Below, piece by piece: positions 27,318 through 35,065 of a DNA stretch of 64,000 bases. This DNA is from an uncultured Veillonellaceae bacterium (lineage in GTDB: Bacteria > Bacillota > Negativicutes > Veillonellales > Dialisteraceae), in contig CASEBK010000032.1 in the NCBI GenBank assembly GCA_949286115.1, positions 1 to 64,000 on the forward strand, written 5' to 3'. Below the pieces are notes generated by a model. The model had not been told where the DNA came from, did not search any database, and was given only the letters and a program-made list of their open reading frames with translations. How positions within the stretch are numbered: the first letter of the stretch is position 1; every line of letters begins with the position of its first letter. The translations under genes and the position numbers were made by a program.

Positions 27318-28787
27318 TTATCCCACAAGGCCCAGCCAGTGCCAGTAGGTGACGGAGAAGAGTCCGAAGAGGAGGAGGGCGGCGAGGGTCATGGGGATGC
27401 CCGTGCGGAGGAAGTCCCCGGAGGTGACGTAGCCCGTGCTGTAGGCAATCATGTTCTGCGGCGCGTTCACCGGCAGGATGTAGCCGAAGCAGATGGTGTA
27501 CTGGAGGATCATGGTCATGCCGAGGACGTGGATGCCGGGGCCTTCCACGTTCTGCAGCACCGCGATGACGATGGGGATCATCGCCGCGGCCAGCCCCGTG
27601 GCGCTGGCAAAGCCCAGATGGATCACCGTGAGGAAGACCGCCATCACCATGAGGATCATCACCGGCGTCATGATCTCCATGGCGGTGAGGGCCACGAAAT
27701 TTTCCGCGAGCCACACCGCGGCGCCGCTCTTCAGGATGGCGCTGCCCAGGCTGATGCCCACGCCGAAGAGGGCGATGGTCCCCCAGTTGATGTGAGGCAC
27801 GGCCTGCTGCCAGGTCATGACGCCCCACCGGGGGAGCATGAGCAGGAGGATGCCCGCCAGCGTGACCGTGGTGGTGTCGAAGGGATGGAGCTTTTTCTCC
27901 GTCACCCAGAAGAAGAGGAGCGCCAGCGACACGAGGAGGAGCTTTTTCTCCGGCAGGGTGAGCGGCCCCATCTCCTCCCGCATGCGGCGGAGCGCGTCTT
28001 CACCGCCGGGCATTTCCTCCATTTCCGGCGGCATGGCTTTCATGAGGATGAAGTACAGCACCACGGAGAGGACGATGGCGTAGGGCGCGGCGGCGATGAA
28101 CCACTCCATCCAGCTGATGTCCTCGCCCAGCACCTGCTGGATGAATCCCACGGCCACCACGTTCTGCGCGGCGGCCGTCTTGATGCTGATGTTCCACAGG
28201 CTGTCCGCCTGCGCCACCGCCATCATGAGCACGCCCGCGAAGGGGCTCCCCTGCGCCAGGCCGAAGGCGCGGATGATGCCGACCACGATGGGCACCATGC
28301 AGGACACGCGGGCCGTGGTGGAGGGCACGAAGAAGGACAGGAGGAATCCCACGAAGATGACGCCGATGACGAGGCGGCTGGAGCGGACGCCCAGATGCGA
28401 CATGACGAGGAGGGCAATGCGCCGGTCCAGCCCGGTGATCATCATCGCCGCGGAGAGGAACATCGCCCCCGCCACGAGAGCCCACGCGGAGGTGGAGAAG
28501 CCGGAGAGCGCCATGGCAAGGGCCTTCCCCGTGCCGAGGAGCTTCTCCGGGTGCGCCGGGTCGGGCGCCATGCCCACGGAGAACGCCATGAGCGTCATGA
28601 TGGCGAAGGCGCTCACCGGATACGACACGCCCTCGGTCATCCAGATGAGCACCGCGAAGACGAGAATGCCGAGGAGCCGATGCCCTTCCACAGGCAGCCC
28701 CGCTGGCGTAGGCAGCAGATACACCGCCGCCATGGCGAGGACCGCCAGCAGAAGGCCCCACCGTTTGGCCAGACTTTCCTTTTCCAT
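27318..28787 (-). CDS. DASS (SLC13) family sodium:dicarboxylate/anion symporter
   Basis: About 489 residues, eleven to twelve membrane segments in two repeats. FVPSTTARVSCMVPIVVGI in the first half and FASATGLAAAMIPI plus LPVNAPQNMIAYSTGYV in the second are the SNT-type binding loops of divalent-anion:Na+ symporters. The second ATG (28785-28787) has AGGGGG at seven bases; the ATG at 28793 is too close. Likely takes up C4-dicarboxylates or a related organic anion. The leader contains a terminator-like hairpin, so attenuation is possible. Confidence 0.9.
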   Translation of the reverse strand: MEKESLAKRWGLLLAVLAMAAVYLLPTPAGLPVEGHRLLGILVFAVLIWMTEGVSYPVSAFAIMTLMAFSVGMAPDPAHPEKLLGTGKALAMALSGFSTSAWALVAGAMFLSAAMMITGLDRRIALLVMSHLGVRSSRLVIGVIFVGFLLSFFVPSTTARVSCMVPIVVGIIRAFGLAQGSPFAGVLMMAVAQADSLWNISIKTAAAQNVVAVGFIQQVLGEDISWMEWFIAAAPYAIVLSVVLYFILMKAMPPEMEEMPGGEDALRRMREEMGPLTLPEKKLLLVSLALLFFWVTEKKLHPFDTTTVTLAGILLLMLPRWGVMTWQQAVPHINWGTIALFGVGISLGSAILKSGAAVWLAENFVALTAMEIMTPVMILMVMAVFLTVIHLGFASATGLAAAMIPIVIAVLQNVEGPGIHVLGMTMILQYTICFGYILPVNAPQNMIAYSTGYVTSGDFLRTGIPMTLAALLLFGLFSVTYWHWLGLVG

Positions 28788-28813
28788 ATCCATTCCCCCT
28801 TTTGAAAAAACAG

Positions 28814-28841
28814 AAAAGCCCCGGCGTTCGTGCCGGAGCTT
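28814..28841 (-). promoter_or_regulatory. Terminator-like hairpin in the leader of the DASS gene
   Basis: Minus strand GCTCCGGC (28832-28839) and GCCGGGGC (28818-28825) pair with a six-base loop, followed by TTTTCTGTTTTTT. It lies between the promoter at 28869-28896 and the ribosome site, so transcripts would meet it about 25 bases after initiation. That fits an attenuator; the antiterminator and ligand are not identified. Confidence 0.6.
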
Positions 28842-28868
28842 CCTTGCTCTTCCTTTGAGTTTACTGTC

Positions 28869-28896
28869 ATTATAAAAAAATCCGGACCGATGTCAA
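28869..28896 (-). promoter_or_regulatory. Consensus promoter of the DASS gene
   Basis: Minus strand TTGACA (28891-28896), 16-base spacer, TATAAT (28869-28874): two perfect hexamers. Confidence 0.8.
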
Positions 28897-29011
28897 GACC
28901 CCTGCCGCATCGAAAAAAGCAAACGGCCCGCCCCGTTCGCATCCTGTCTTTCAGGAGAAAGTCCCCTTTGAAACGCTTCCCCGCTTTGACCTCAAAAGGA
29001 CGTTTCATTTT

Positions 29012-29061
29012 CCCACGCAAAAACGCTCCCGATATTTGTATCAGGAGCGTTTTTGCGTGGG
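29012..29061. terminator. Terminator after the M20 amidohydrolase gene
   Basis: Perfect 18-base arms, CCCACGCAAAAACGCTCC and its complement, around a short loop. T5 inside the arm serves as the T run on either strand. The stretch 28897-29011 otherwise shows no gene. Confidence 0.85.
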
Positions 29062-29070
29062 CTCGCGGGC

Positions 29071-30261
29071 TCACTCCAGCGCGGAGAGGTCGGAGCCGGT
29101 GGCGAGGAAGGCGATGCCGCAGAAGGTGACCGCGCCCGCGGTGATGGCGTCTTCGCTGAAGAGGAGGCGGCCATTGTGCAGGGCCAGATGGCTCGCGGGA
29201 TCGTCGGTGCCTGTGCCGAGGCGGAAGAACGCGCCGGGCACTTTCTCCAGATAGAAGGCGAAGTCTTCGCTTCCCATGGAGGCGGTGGGCAGCTCGGCGG
29301 TGTGCTCCCGGCCGAGGAGCCGCGCCGCCGCGGTCTCCGCCATAGTGACGAGCGCGTCCGTGCCGATGACGGGGCCGCAGCCCGGGCGGATCTCCGCCTT
29401 CGCCCCCACGCGCAGGGCCATCGCCGTGCCTTCCGCGATGCGGCGGATGCTCTCATGGATCTTCTCCCGCGTCTCCGGCAGCAGGTACCGCATCGACCCT
29501 TCGAGCACCACTTCGGAGGGAATGATGTTCGCCGCGGTGCCGGCGGTCATCTTCCCCACGGTGACCACGGCGGAGTCGAGCGGGGCGACCTCCCGGGAGA
29601 CGATGGTCTGGAGCTCGGTGATCATGTACGCCGCCGCCGCGATGGGGTCGGGCGTCTTGTGCGGATGGGCCGCATGGCCGCCGGGCGCGGTGATCGTGAT
29701 GCGGAACGCATCGGACCCAGCCATCATCGCGCCGCGGCGGAAGCCGATGACCCCGCCGGGAAGCTCCGGCCAGGTGTGCGCGCCGAAGACGGCATCCACG
29801 CCGTCCAGAAAGCCGTGAGCGATGAGGGACCGCGCGCCGCCCTGATTTTCTTCCGCTGGCTGGAAGAGGAAGCGCACCTCTCCATGCAGATGCGCCCGCT
29901 CTTCTGAGAGGAGCCGCGCCGCCGCGAGGAGCGTCGCCGTGTGGATATCGTGGCCGCAGGCGTGGCACCGGCCGGGGATCTCCGAGGCAAAGGGCAGGCC
30001 CGTCGCTTCCGTCACGGGCAGCGCGTCCATATCCGCGCGCAGGGCGATGGTCTTTCCCGGCGCCGCGCCGCGGAGAACGCCCACCACGCCGGTGTCGTCT
30101 CCGTTGGGATGGACTTCGATGCCGTATTTTGCAAGCTCGGACGCGACGAGCGCGGTGGTCTCCTTTTCTTCAAACGCCGTCTCCGGATGGCGGTGGATAG
30201 TCCGGCGGATCTGTACATACTCCGGCGCCAGTGTTTTCATTCGTTCCAGGATCGCAGACAT
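29071..30261 (-). CDS. M20-family amidohydrolase (N-acyl amino acid / hippurate hydrolase type)
   Basis: 396 residues, cytoplasmic two-domain metallohydrolase. RRTIHRHPETAFEE at the N terminus, ALRADMDALPV, CHACGHDIHTA (metal-binding Cys/His), the general-base block FQPAEENQGGA, the dimerisation domain with APGGHAAHPH, and SMGSEDFAFYL near the C terminus. Such enzymes cleave N-acyl amino acids, aminobenzoyl-glutamate or similar amides. A perfect 14-base palindrome 20 bases upstream (30282-30295) matches those before the divergent creatininase gene, so the GntR protein at 30305 probably controls it. Confidence 0.9.
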   Translation of the reverse strand: MSAILERMKTLAPEYVQIRRTIHRHPETAFEEKETTALVASELAKYGIEVHPNGDDTGVVGVLRGAAPGKTIALRADMDALPVTEATGLPFASEIPGRCHACGHDIHTATLLAAARLLSEERAHLHGEVRFLFQPAEENQGGARSLIAHGFLDGVDAVFGAHTWPELPGGVIGFRRGAMMAGSDAFRITITAPGGHAAHPHKTPDPIAAAAYMITELQTIVSREVAPLDSAVVTVGKMTAGTAANIIPSEVVLEGSMRYLLPETREKIHESIRRIAEGTAMALRVGAKAEIRPGCGPVIGTDALVTMAETAAARLLGREHTAELPTASMGSEDFAFYLEKVPGAFFRLGTGTDDPASHLALHNGRLLFSEDAITAGAVTFCGIAFLATGSDLSALE

Positions 30262-30281
30262 GAGTGACCTCCTTATGCTGT

Positions 30282-30295
30282 AATATTATAATATT
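30282..30295. promoter_or_regulatory. Putative GntR operator before the amidohydrolase gene
   Basis: Perfect palindrome AATATTATAATATT, containing a TATAAT that could also act as -10. Matches the motif at 31103-31114. Confidence 0.6.
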
Positions 30296-30304
30296 TCCTT
30301 ATCG

Positions 30305-31027
30305 TCACGGTTCTCCCGCGTGGTACTGCACGCGGTAGTCCCACGCATCGGAATTGACGTAGTACACGCTGTAGATGATGGGCTCGTAGGCTTCGTCAAG
30401 CTCTTTCCGCAGGATCTTCAGCAGCGGGAACCCGAAGGGCACGGAGAAGAGATTGCCCAGCTCCCGGTCTGCCGCGCAGGCTTTCACCCGCTCCGTCACA
30501 TAGGCGGGCCGCACGCCGAACCCTGCGAGGAACGCCCGGAGCGACTTGATCTCTCCCGCTGCCTGGACCGCTTCCGGGCCGGGCGTCTTGAAATAATGAT
30601 TCAGGAAAAAGAGGGGCTGCCCGTCCACATAGCGCACGCGGGAGAGGAAGGTGTACGTCTCCCCTTCCGGCGCGTGAAAGAGCGCGGCCAGCTCCGGCGG
30701 CATCGCCCTCCTGTCGCAGGCGGCGGTGCGGCAGCGGACGCTCTCGCCGGCGACTTTCTTGTCGATGAACTGGACGGAGAAGCCGCTCATGAGGAGCATG
30801 CTCTCCCAGGGAAGCGTCTCGGCGACGAAGGTCCCTTTGCCCGGCACGCGGCGGATGAGCTGCTCCTGCTCGAGACGCCCCAGCGCCTGCCGCACCGGGG
30901 AGAGGCTCGCCCCGTAGGCCGCGGCGAGGGCGCTCTCCGTGGGAAGCTGCGCCCCGGGCTTATAAAAATGACTGCGGATCCGACTGTACAGATCCTGATA
31001 GATGCGAAGATTCAGCGTTTGTCTCAT
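30305..31027 (-). CDS. GntR-family regulator with UTRA effector domain
   Basis: About 240 residues. ATG 31025-31027 (MRQTLNLRIYQDLYSRI) has GGGAG at eight bases. Winged helix at residues 8-75 (LPTESALAAAYGASLSPVRQALGRLEQEQLI-RR, GKGTFV). The UTRA domain from about 90 ends with the usual DSVYY/DRVQYHAG-like block. UTRA proteins sense sugars, amino acids or their breakdown products. Divergent from the creatininase/CitM pair and upstream of the amidohydrolase gene (43-base gap), making it the likely local repressor. Confidence 0.9.
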   Translation of the reverse strand: MRQTLNLRIYQDLYSRIRSHFYKPGAQLPTESALAAAYGASLSPVRQALGRLEQEQLIRRVPGKGTFVAETLPWESMLLMSGFSVQFIDKKVAGESVRCRTAACDRRAMPPELAALFHAPEGETYTFLSRVRYVDGQPLFFLNHYFKTPGPEAVQAAGEIKSLRAFLAGFGVRPAYVTERVKACAADRELGNLFSVPFGFPLLKILRKELDEAYEPIIYSVYYVNSDAWDYRVQYHAGEP

Positions 31028-31102
31028 CGTGCGGCTCCCTGTTCGTTTTCTCCTCATCATACCATACTGCGGGCGCATTTTTCTCTTGCGTTTCTCTTCT
31101 GC

Positions 31103-31132
31103 ATATTATAATATCATAATATAATAATATTT
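31103..31132. promoter_or_regulatory. Putative GntR operators in the divergent promoter region
   Basis: Perfect palindrome ATATTATAATAT (31103-31114) and an imperfect second copy, AATATAATAATATT (31118-31131). They lie between the GntR gene and the creatininase-family gene, in a markedly AT-rich block. Confidence 0.6.
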
Positions 31133-31162
31133 ATTCATCTTTCAGAAAAAGGAGTGACGGAA

Positions 31163-31945
31163 ATGGAAAAACATGCCTTATATAAAATGACATGGAAAGA
31201 AGTGGAAGAGGCCTTTGCGAAGGACCCGGTGGTGCTCATCCCCATGGGCTCTACGGAGCAGCAGGGCATCCATTCCCTCACGGGGGATTATCTTGCCGCC
31301 GAAGAGATCGCGAAACGCACGGCGGAGGCGTCCGGCGCGTACTACATCCCGGTCATCCCCTTCGGATGCAGCGAATATTTCCGGTGCTTCCCCGGCACGA
31401 TCTCTCTCCGCCCCTCTACGGTGGAAGCGGTCATCACGGACGTGGTGCAGAGCCTCACCGAGCACGGCGTGACGAAGATTTTCTTCATCAACGGCCACGC
31501 GGGGAACACCCCCACCATCGAGGACGTGGTGCGGAAGCTCCGCCGGGAGAAGGGCCTGACCTGCGTCTCCATCGACCTCTGGCAGGGCCTCACGGACCAG
31601 GCGAAGAAAGAGATCTACGGCGAGCATGACTCCTCCGGCCACGGCGGCGACCCGCTCACCTCCGTCATGATGTACCTCTTCCCGGACTCTATGCGCATGG
31701 ATCTCCTCGGCCCGGTGGAGAACATCAAAGAATACAAGGGCGTGCCCGTGACGGCACTCAAAAAAGGCATGGTGGCGGGCGTGCCCTTCAATGTGTACAT
31801 GGATATGAGCGACATGACGAAGCAGGGCGTCATGGGCGACCCCTTCGCCTCCTCCGCCGAGCGCGGCAAAAAGATCGTGGACCATCTGGTCCACGCCTGC
31901 TGCGAGATGGTGGATATCCTCAAGACCCACGACATGCACCTCTGA
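31163..31945 (+). CDS. Creatininase-family amidohydrolase
   Basis: About 260 residues, start ATG 31163 eight bases after GGAG. The family uses two metals to open cyclic amides or cleave formamides. PMGSTEQQGIHSLTGDYLAAEEIA holds the metal-binding Glu and Asp, with His at the position equal to HLP in other members. FINGHAGN and EHDSSGHGGDPLTSVMM supply further ligands. It is followed after 33 bases by a CitM-type carrier, so it may process the imported compound. Substrate unknown. Confidence 0.85.
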   Translation: MEKHALYKMTWKEVEEAFAKDPVVLIPMGSTEQQGIHSLTGDYLAAEEIAKRTAEASGAYYIPVIPFGCSEYFRCFPGTISLRPSTVEAVITDVVQSLTEHGVTKIFFINGHAGNTPTIEDVVRKLRREKGLTCVSIDLWQGLTDQAKKEIYGEHDSSGHGGDPLTSVMMYLFPDSMRMDLLGPVENIKEYKGVPVTALKKGMVAGVPFNVYMDMSDMTKQGVMGDPFASSAERGKKIVDHLVHACCEMVDILKTHDMHL

Positions 31946-31978
31946 TCCGTTTATATTGTTCCTCCGGGAGGTGATCTT

Positions 31979-33268
31979 ATGATCGCAGCACTGGGCTTTG
32001 CCGTCATCCTCGTCTTCCTCTACACGACGATGACGAAAAAACTCTCCATTCAGGCGGCGCTCATCGGCATTCCTGTCATCGCGGCGCTCATCGGAGGCTT
32101 CGGCCTCGGCATCGGGAAGATGATGATCGACGGCATCCTGAAAGTGACGCCGTCGGCGATGATCCCCATTTTCGCCGTCATCTATTTCGGCCTCATGATC
32201 GACGCGGGGCTCTTTGACCCGATGGTCAATAAGATCCTGAAGCTCGTCAAAGGCGACCCGGTGAAGGTCACCATCGGCGCGGCCGTGCTGGCCATGCTCG
32301 TCTCTCTCGACGGCGACGGCACCACCACGTTCATCATCTCCGTCTCGGCGATGCTCCCCATCACGACGAAGCTCGGCATGAATCCGCTCATCCTGCCCTT
32401 TGCGGTGGGCATGGCGGCAGGCGTCATGAACCCTCTCCCCTGGAGCGGCCCGGCCACCCGCGTCATGGCGGTGCTCCATGCGGACTCTTCGGCGGTCTTC
32501 ACGCCCATCGTCCCGGCCATGATCGCCGGCATCGCGTGGGTGCTCTTCGCCTGCTACTACGTGGGGAAGAAAGAACGAGACCGCCTCGGCGTCTACCACA
32601 TCGACGCCCACAGCTTCGACGGGCTCGGCTCGGACCCCGAAGCCCGGCGGCCGAAGCTCTTCTGGTTCAATCTCCTCCTCACGGTCGTCATGATCGCAGT
32701 GCTCCTCATGGACGTCATGCCCATGGCCACCATCTTCATCATCGGCTTTGCGCTGGCCATCACGGTGAACTATCCCCGCCTGTCCGACCAGACGAAGCGC
32801 CTCAAGGCCTACTCCTCCGAAGTGCTCATGATCGTGGCGCTCCTCTTCTCCGCGGGCTGCTTCACGGGCATCCTCTCCGAGACGAAGATGATCTCCGAAA
32901 TGGCGAAAACGCTGGTGTCCTTCATCCCCGAAGGGATGGGCAGCGTCCTGCCGCTGGCCGTGGCGGTCACGTCGGTGCCGCTCAGCCTCGTCTTCCCTAC
33001 GGACGCCTATTACTTCGGCGTGCTCCCCGTGCTCTATGAAATGGCCGCCACCCTCGGCATCGATCCGCTCGAGATCGGCCGCGCGGCCATCCTCGGCCAG
33101 ATGACGGTGGGCTTCCCGCTCTCCCCGCTGGCGGCGGCGACGCTCGTCCTCATCAGCCTCTCCCGGGTCGATCTGGTGGACCACCAGAAATTCATGTTCT
33201 TCTGGGCCTGGGGCACCACCCTCGTGATGACCGTGGTGTGCTACCTCACCGGCGCGCTCTCCTTCTGA
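31979..33268 (+). CDS. CitMHS-family citrate/carboxylate transporter
   Basis: 429 residues, about twelve membrane segments. VSLDGDGTTTFIISVSAMLPI is the conserved block of citrate-metal:H+ symporters (CitM/CitH), and MNPLPWSGPATRVM the second. Preceded by GGGAGG. Likely imports a metal-complexed tricarboxylate or related acid; the operon context with two amide hydrolases suggests an N-substituted carboxylate could be the true substrate. Confidence 0.87.
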   Translation: MIAALGFAVILVFLYTTMTKKLSIQAALIGIPVIAALIGGFGLGIGKMMIDGILKVTPSAMIPIFAVIYFGLMIDAGLFDPMVNKILKLVKGDPVKVTIGAAVLAMLVSLDGDGTTTFIISVSAMLPITTKLGMNPLILPFAVGMAAGVMNPLPWSGPATRVMAVLHADSSAVFTPIVPAMIAGIAWVLFACYYVGKKERDRLGVYHIDAHSFDGLGSDPEARRPKLFWFNLLLTVVMIAVLLMDVMPMATIFIIGFALAITVNYPRLSDQTKRLKAYSSEVLMIVALLFSAGCFTGILSETKMISEMAKTLVSFIPEGMGSVLPLAVAVTSVPLSLVFPTDAYYFGVLPVLYEMAATLGIDPLEIGRAAILGQMTVGFPLSPLAAATLVLISLSRVDLVDHQKFMFFWAWGTTLVMTVVCYLTGALSF

Positions 33269-33277
33269 ATCTTCCCA

Positions 33278-33320
33278 CACAAAAACGCTCCCGATCTTTT
33301 CATCAGGAGCGTCTTTTTTA
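33278..33320. terminator. Bidirectional terminator between CitM-like and nuclease genes
   Basis: ACGCTCC and GGAGCGT arms with AAAAA before and TTTTTT after; a relative of the hairpin at 29012-29061. Confidence 0.82.
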
Positions 33321-33325
33321 TGCGC

Positions 33326-35065
33326 TCATTTCCGGAGCGCGGCGAAGTAGTCTTCGAGGAGGTGGGGGAGCTGGCCGTTTGCCGCAAGGCCCGGGGCGAG
33401 GGAGATGAAGCGGAGGCTGTAGTCTTCGTCGGAAAGCGGCGGCACTTCCCGGGGGAAGACCGCCCACACTTCCTTCACAGGACGGCTGTTCCGCAGAGAG
33501 TCGTGCTCGTCCATGGCGCGGTAGAATTTCGTATTCATATCGCGGTAGGCGTTGAACTGGATGCGCAGCTCGGTGCTGCCGGCGCCGCCGGTCCAGAGGC
33601 GGTAGATGTCCCGGTATTTGAAATCTGCCACGAGAGAACCGTAGTAGAGCCCCCGCCAGTAGTAGTCGATGCGCATGTCCGGCCGGCGGTGGGCGTGGTT
33701 CGTGTAGAGCGGGGCGGACGCGCGGTCGGTAGCGGCGGCGGTGGCGGGGACGAGGGCATCGTAGGCGAGGTGCACCTCTTCCTCCCCTCGCACCATGGTG
33801 ATGACCGTGCCCGATTCGAGGCTCTCCAGCACGTACTGGCCGCCGTCTTCCGTCACGGCGGGGCCGCGCTCGGTGCGCCACCCTTCGGCGGCGAGGGCCT
33901 TCACGAAGGTGAGGAAACACCACAGTTCATAGAGCTTGTCCGTCCGTTTCCACTGGAAGCGGTAGAACGAGGACACGGAGAGGCTCGACTCCGGCCGCTG
34001 GAGGTGGCGGTGGAGCTGGTAGAGCACGGCGTAGCGGGGATCGCGGAAGACAGTCATGTCCGGCACGAGGGCGGCGAGCGTCTCCGCCTCGGCGAACCAC
34101 GGCGCGCGGCTCACCTCGCGGATGGCGTTCCGCAGCTGCTGCGCCCGGCGGCGGTACCCGTCGAAGCGGTCCAGCGCCTCGGCGCGCATTTTGTACTGGT
34201 AGTCTTTCGTGTACCGCGCGAACTCCGCCTGCTCCCGACCCACGCGGGCGGCGCTCTCGTCGATCTTCCCGATGAATTCGCGCAGGCTCTGGTCGAGCCC
34301 CAGCAGGATAGCCTTCGCGTAGCGGTTCTCCGGCACGTCCCACGTGGTCTCCGCGCGGATGGCCCACTCGTAGGGGAGCCCCGTATGGATGCGTTCCCGG
34401 CCGGGGCGGCAGTGGGCCTCCTCCTTCCGCTCCATGTCCGCAGGGATGCGCCGCGAACGGAGGGCGATGCGGCTGTTCGCCGTGCGGGCGAGCTCGCCCA
34501 TCACGTGGAGCACCCGGTCGAAGACATCGCTCACGATGTAGAACCGGAGCAGCATGGCGCTCCCCACGCCGAGGGCGTCCCCCAGCGAAGGAGAGATGTG
34601 CATGGTGCGCTTCATGAAGTCGAAGGAGAGCCGACGGATCTCGCCGAGGAGCTCGTCCCGCATGGCCTGCCACTGCTGCTTCTGCAGATACCGCGGCACG
34701 ATCTCCACCGCACCATACCACGTGCGGCCCCGCCCGGTGACGGTCACCACATAGTAGCCCGGCACGAGAGGAAAATTCTTCGCTTCGAAGAGCGTCACCC
34801 ACCGGTCCCGCGGCGGCAGCACCACCGCCCCGCCATCCGTCTCCGCGCCGGGGACGGACACCACGTCGAGCCCGTCCATGGTGAAGCGGAAGTCCGGCGG
34901 CGCGCGGAAGAGGAGGCCGATGTCCTGATTCTCCACGGCGGAGAAATCTGCGGTGAAGGACTCGCTCACCGCCGCGTCCGCCTCGGTGAATCCCCCAAGG
35001 AGCCGGTCCCCTTCCTTCGTGCGGAAGCGCACTTCGAAGGGCAGACGGTCAGAAGGTGTAGTCAT
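33326..35065 (-). CDS. DUF2357-type protein with PD-(D/E)XK nuclease domain (McrC-like partner)
   Basis: 579 residues. The first 300 residues resemble the DUF2357 region; the C-terminal 150 carry a PD-(D/E)XK nuclease core, RRPDMRI (Asp463) and VADFKYRD (Asp481, Lys483), as in PDDEXK_7 proteins. No signal peptide or membrane segment. The start overlaps the end of the McrB-like gene by 17 bases, so the two are translated together. By analogy with McrBC the NTPase would translocate nucleic acid and this subunit would cut it; type IV restriction of modified DNA or RNA is inference. Confidence 0.82.
   Translation of the reverse strand: MTTPSDRLPFEVRFRTKEGDRLLGGFTEADAAVSESFTADFSAVENQDIGLLFRAPPDFRFTMDGLDVVSVPGAETDGGAVVLPPRDRWVTLFEAKNFPLVPGYYVVTVTGRGRTWYGAVEIVPRYLQKQQWQAMRDELLGEIRRLSFDFMKRTMHISPSLGDALGVGSAMLLRFYIVSDVFDRVLHVMGELARTANSRIALRSRRIPADMERKEEAHCRPGRERIHTGLPYEWAIRAETTWDVPENRYAKAILLGLDQSLREFIGKIDESAARVGREQAEFARYTKDYQYKMRAEALDRFDGYRRRAQQLRNAIREVSRAPWFAEAETLAALVPDMTVFRDPRYAVLYQLHRHLQRPESSLSVSSFYRFQWKRTDKLYELWCFLTFVKALAAEGWRTERGPAVTEDGGQYVLESLESGTVITMVRGEEEVHLAYDALVPATAAATDRASAPLYTNHAHRRPDMRIDYYWRGLYYGSLVADFKYRDIYRLWTGGAGSTELRIQFNAYRDMNTKFYRAMDEHDSLRNSRPVKEVWAVFPREVPPLSDEDYSLRFISLAPGLAANGQLPHLLEDYFAALRK

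Noticed and set aside
28897-29011. Gene between the DASS promoter and the amidohydrolase terminator
   Set aside because: Too short, with no start with ribosome site and no codon pattern.
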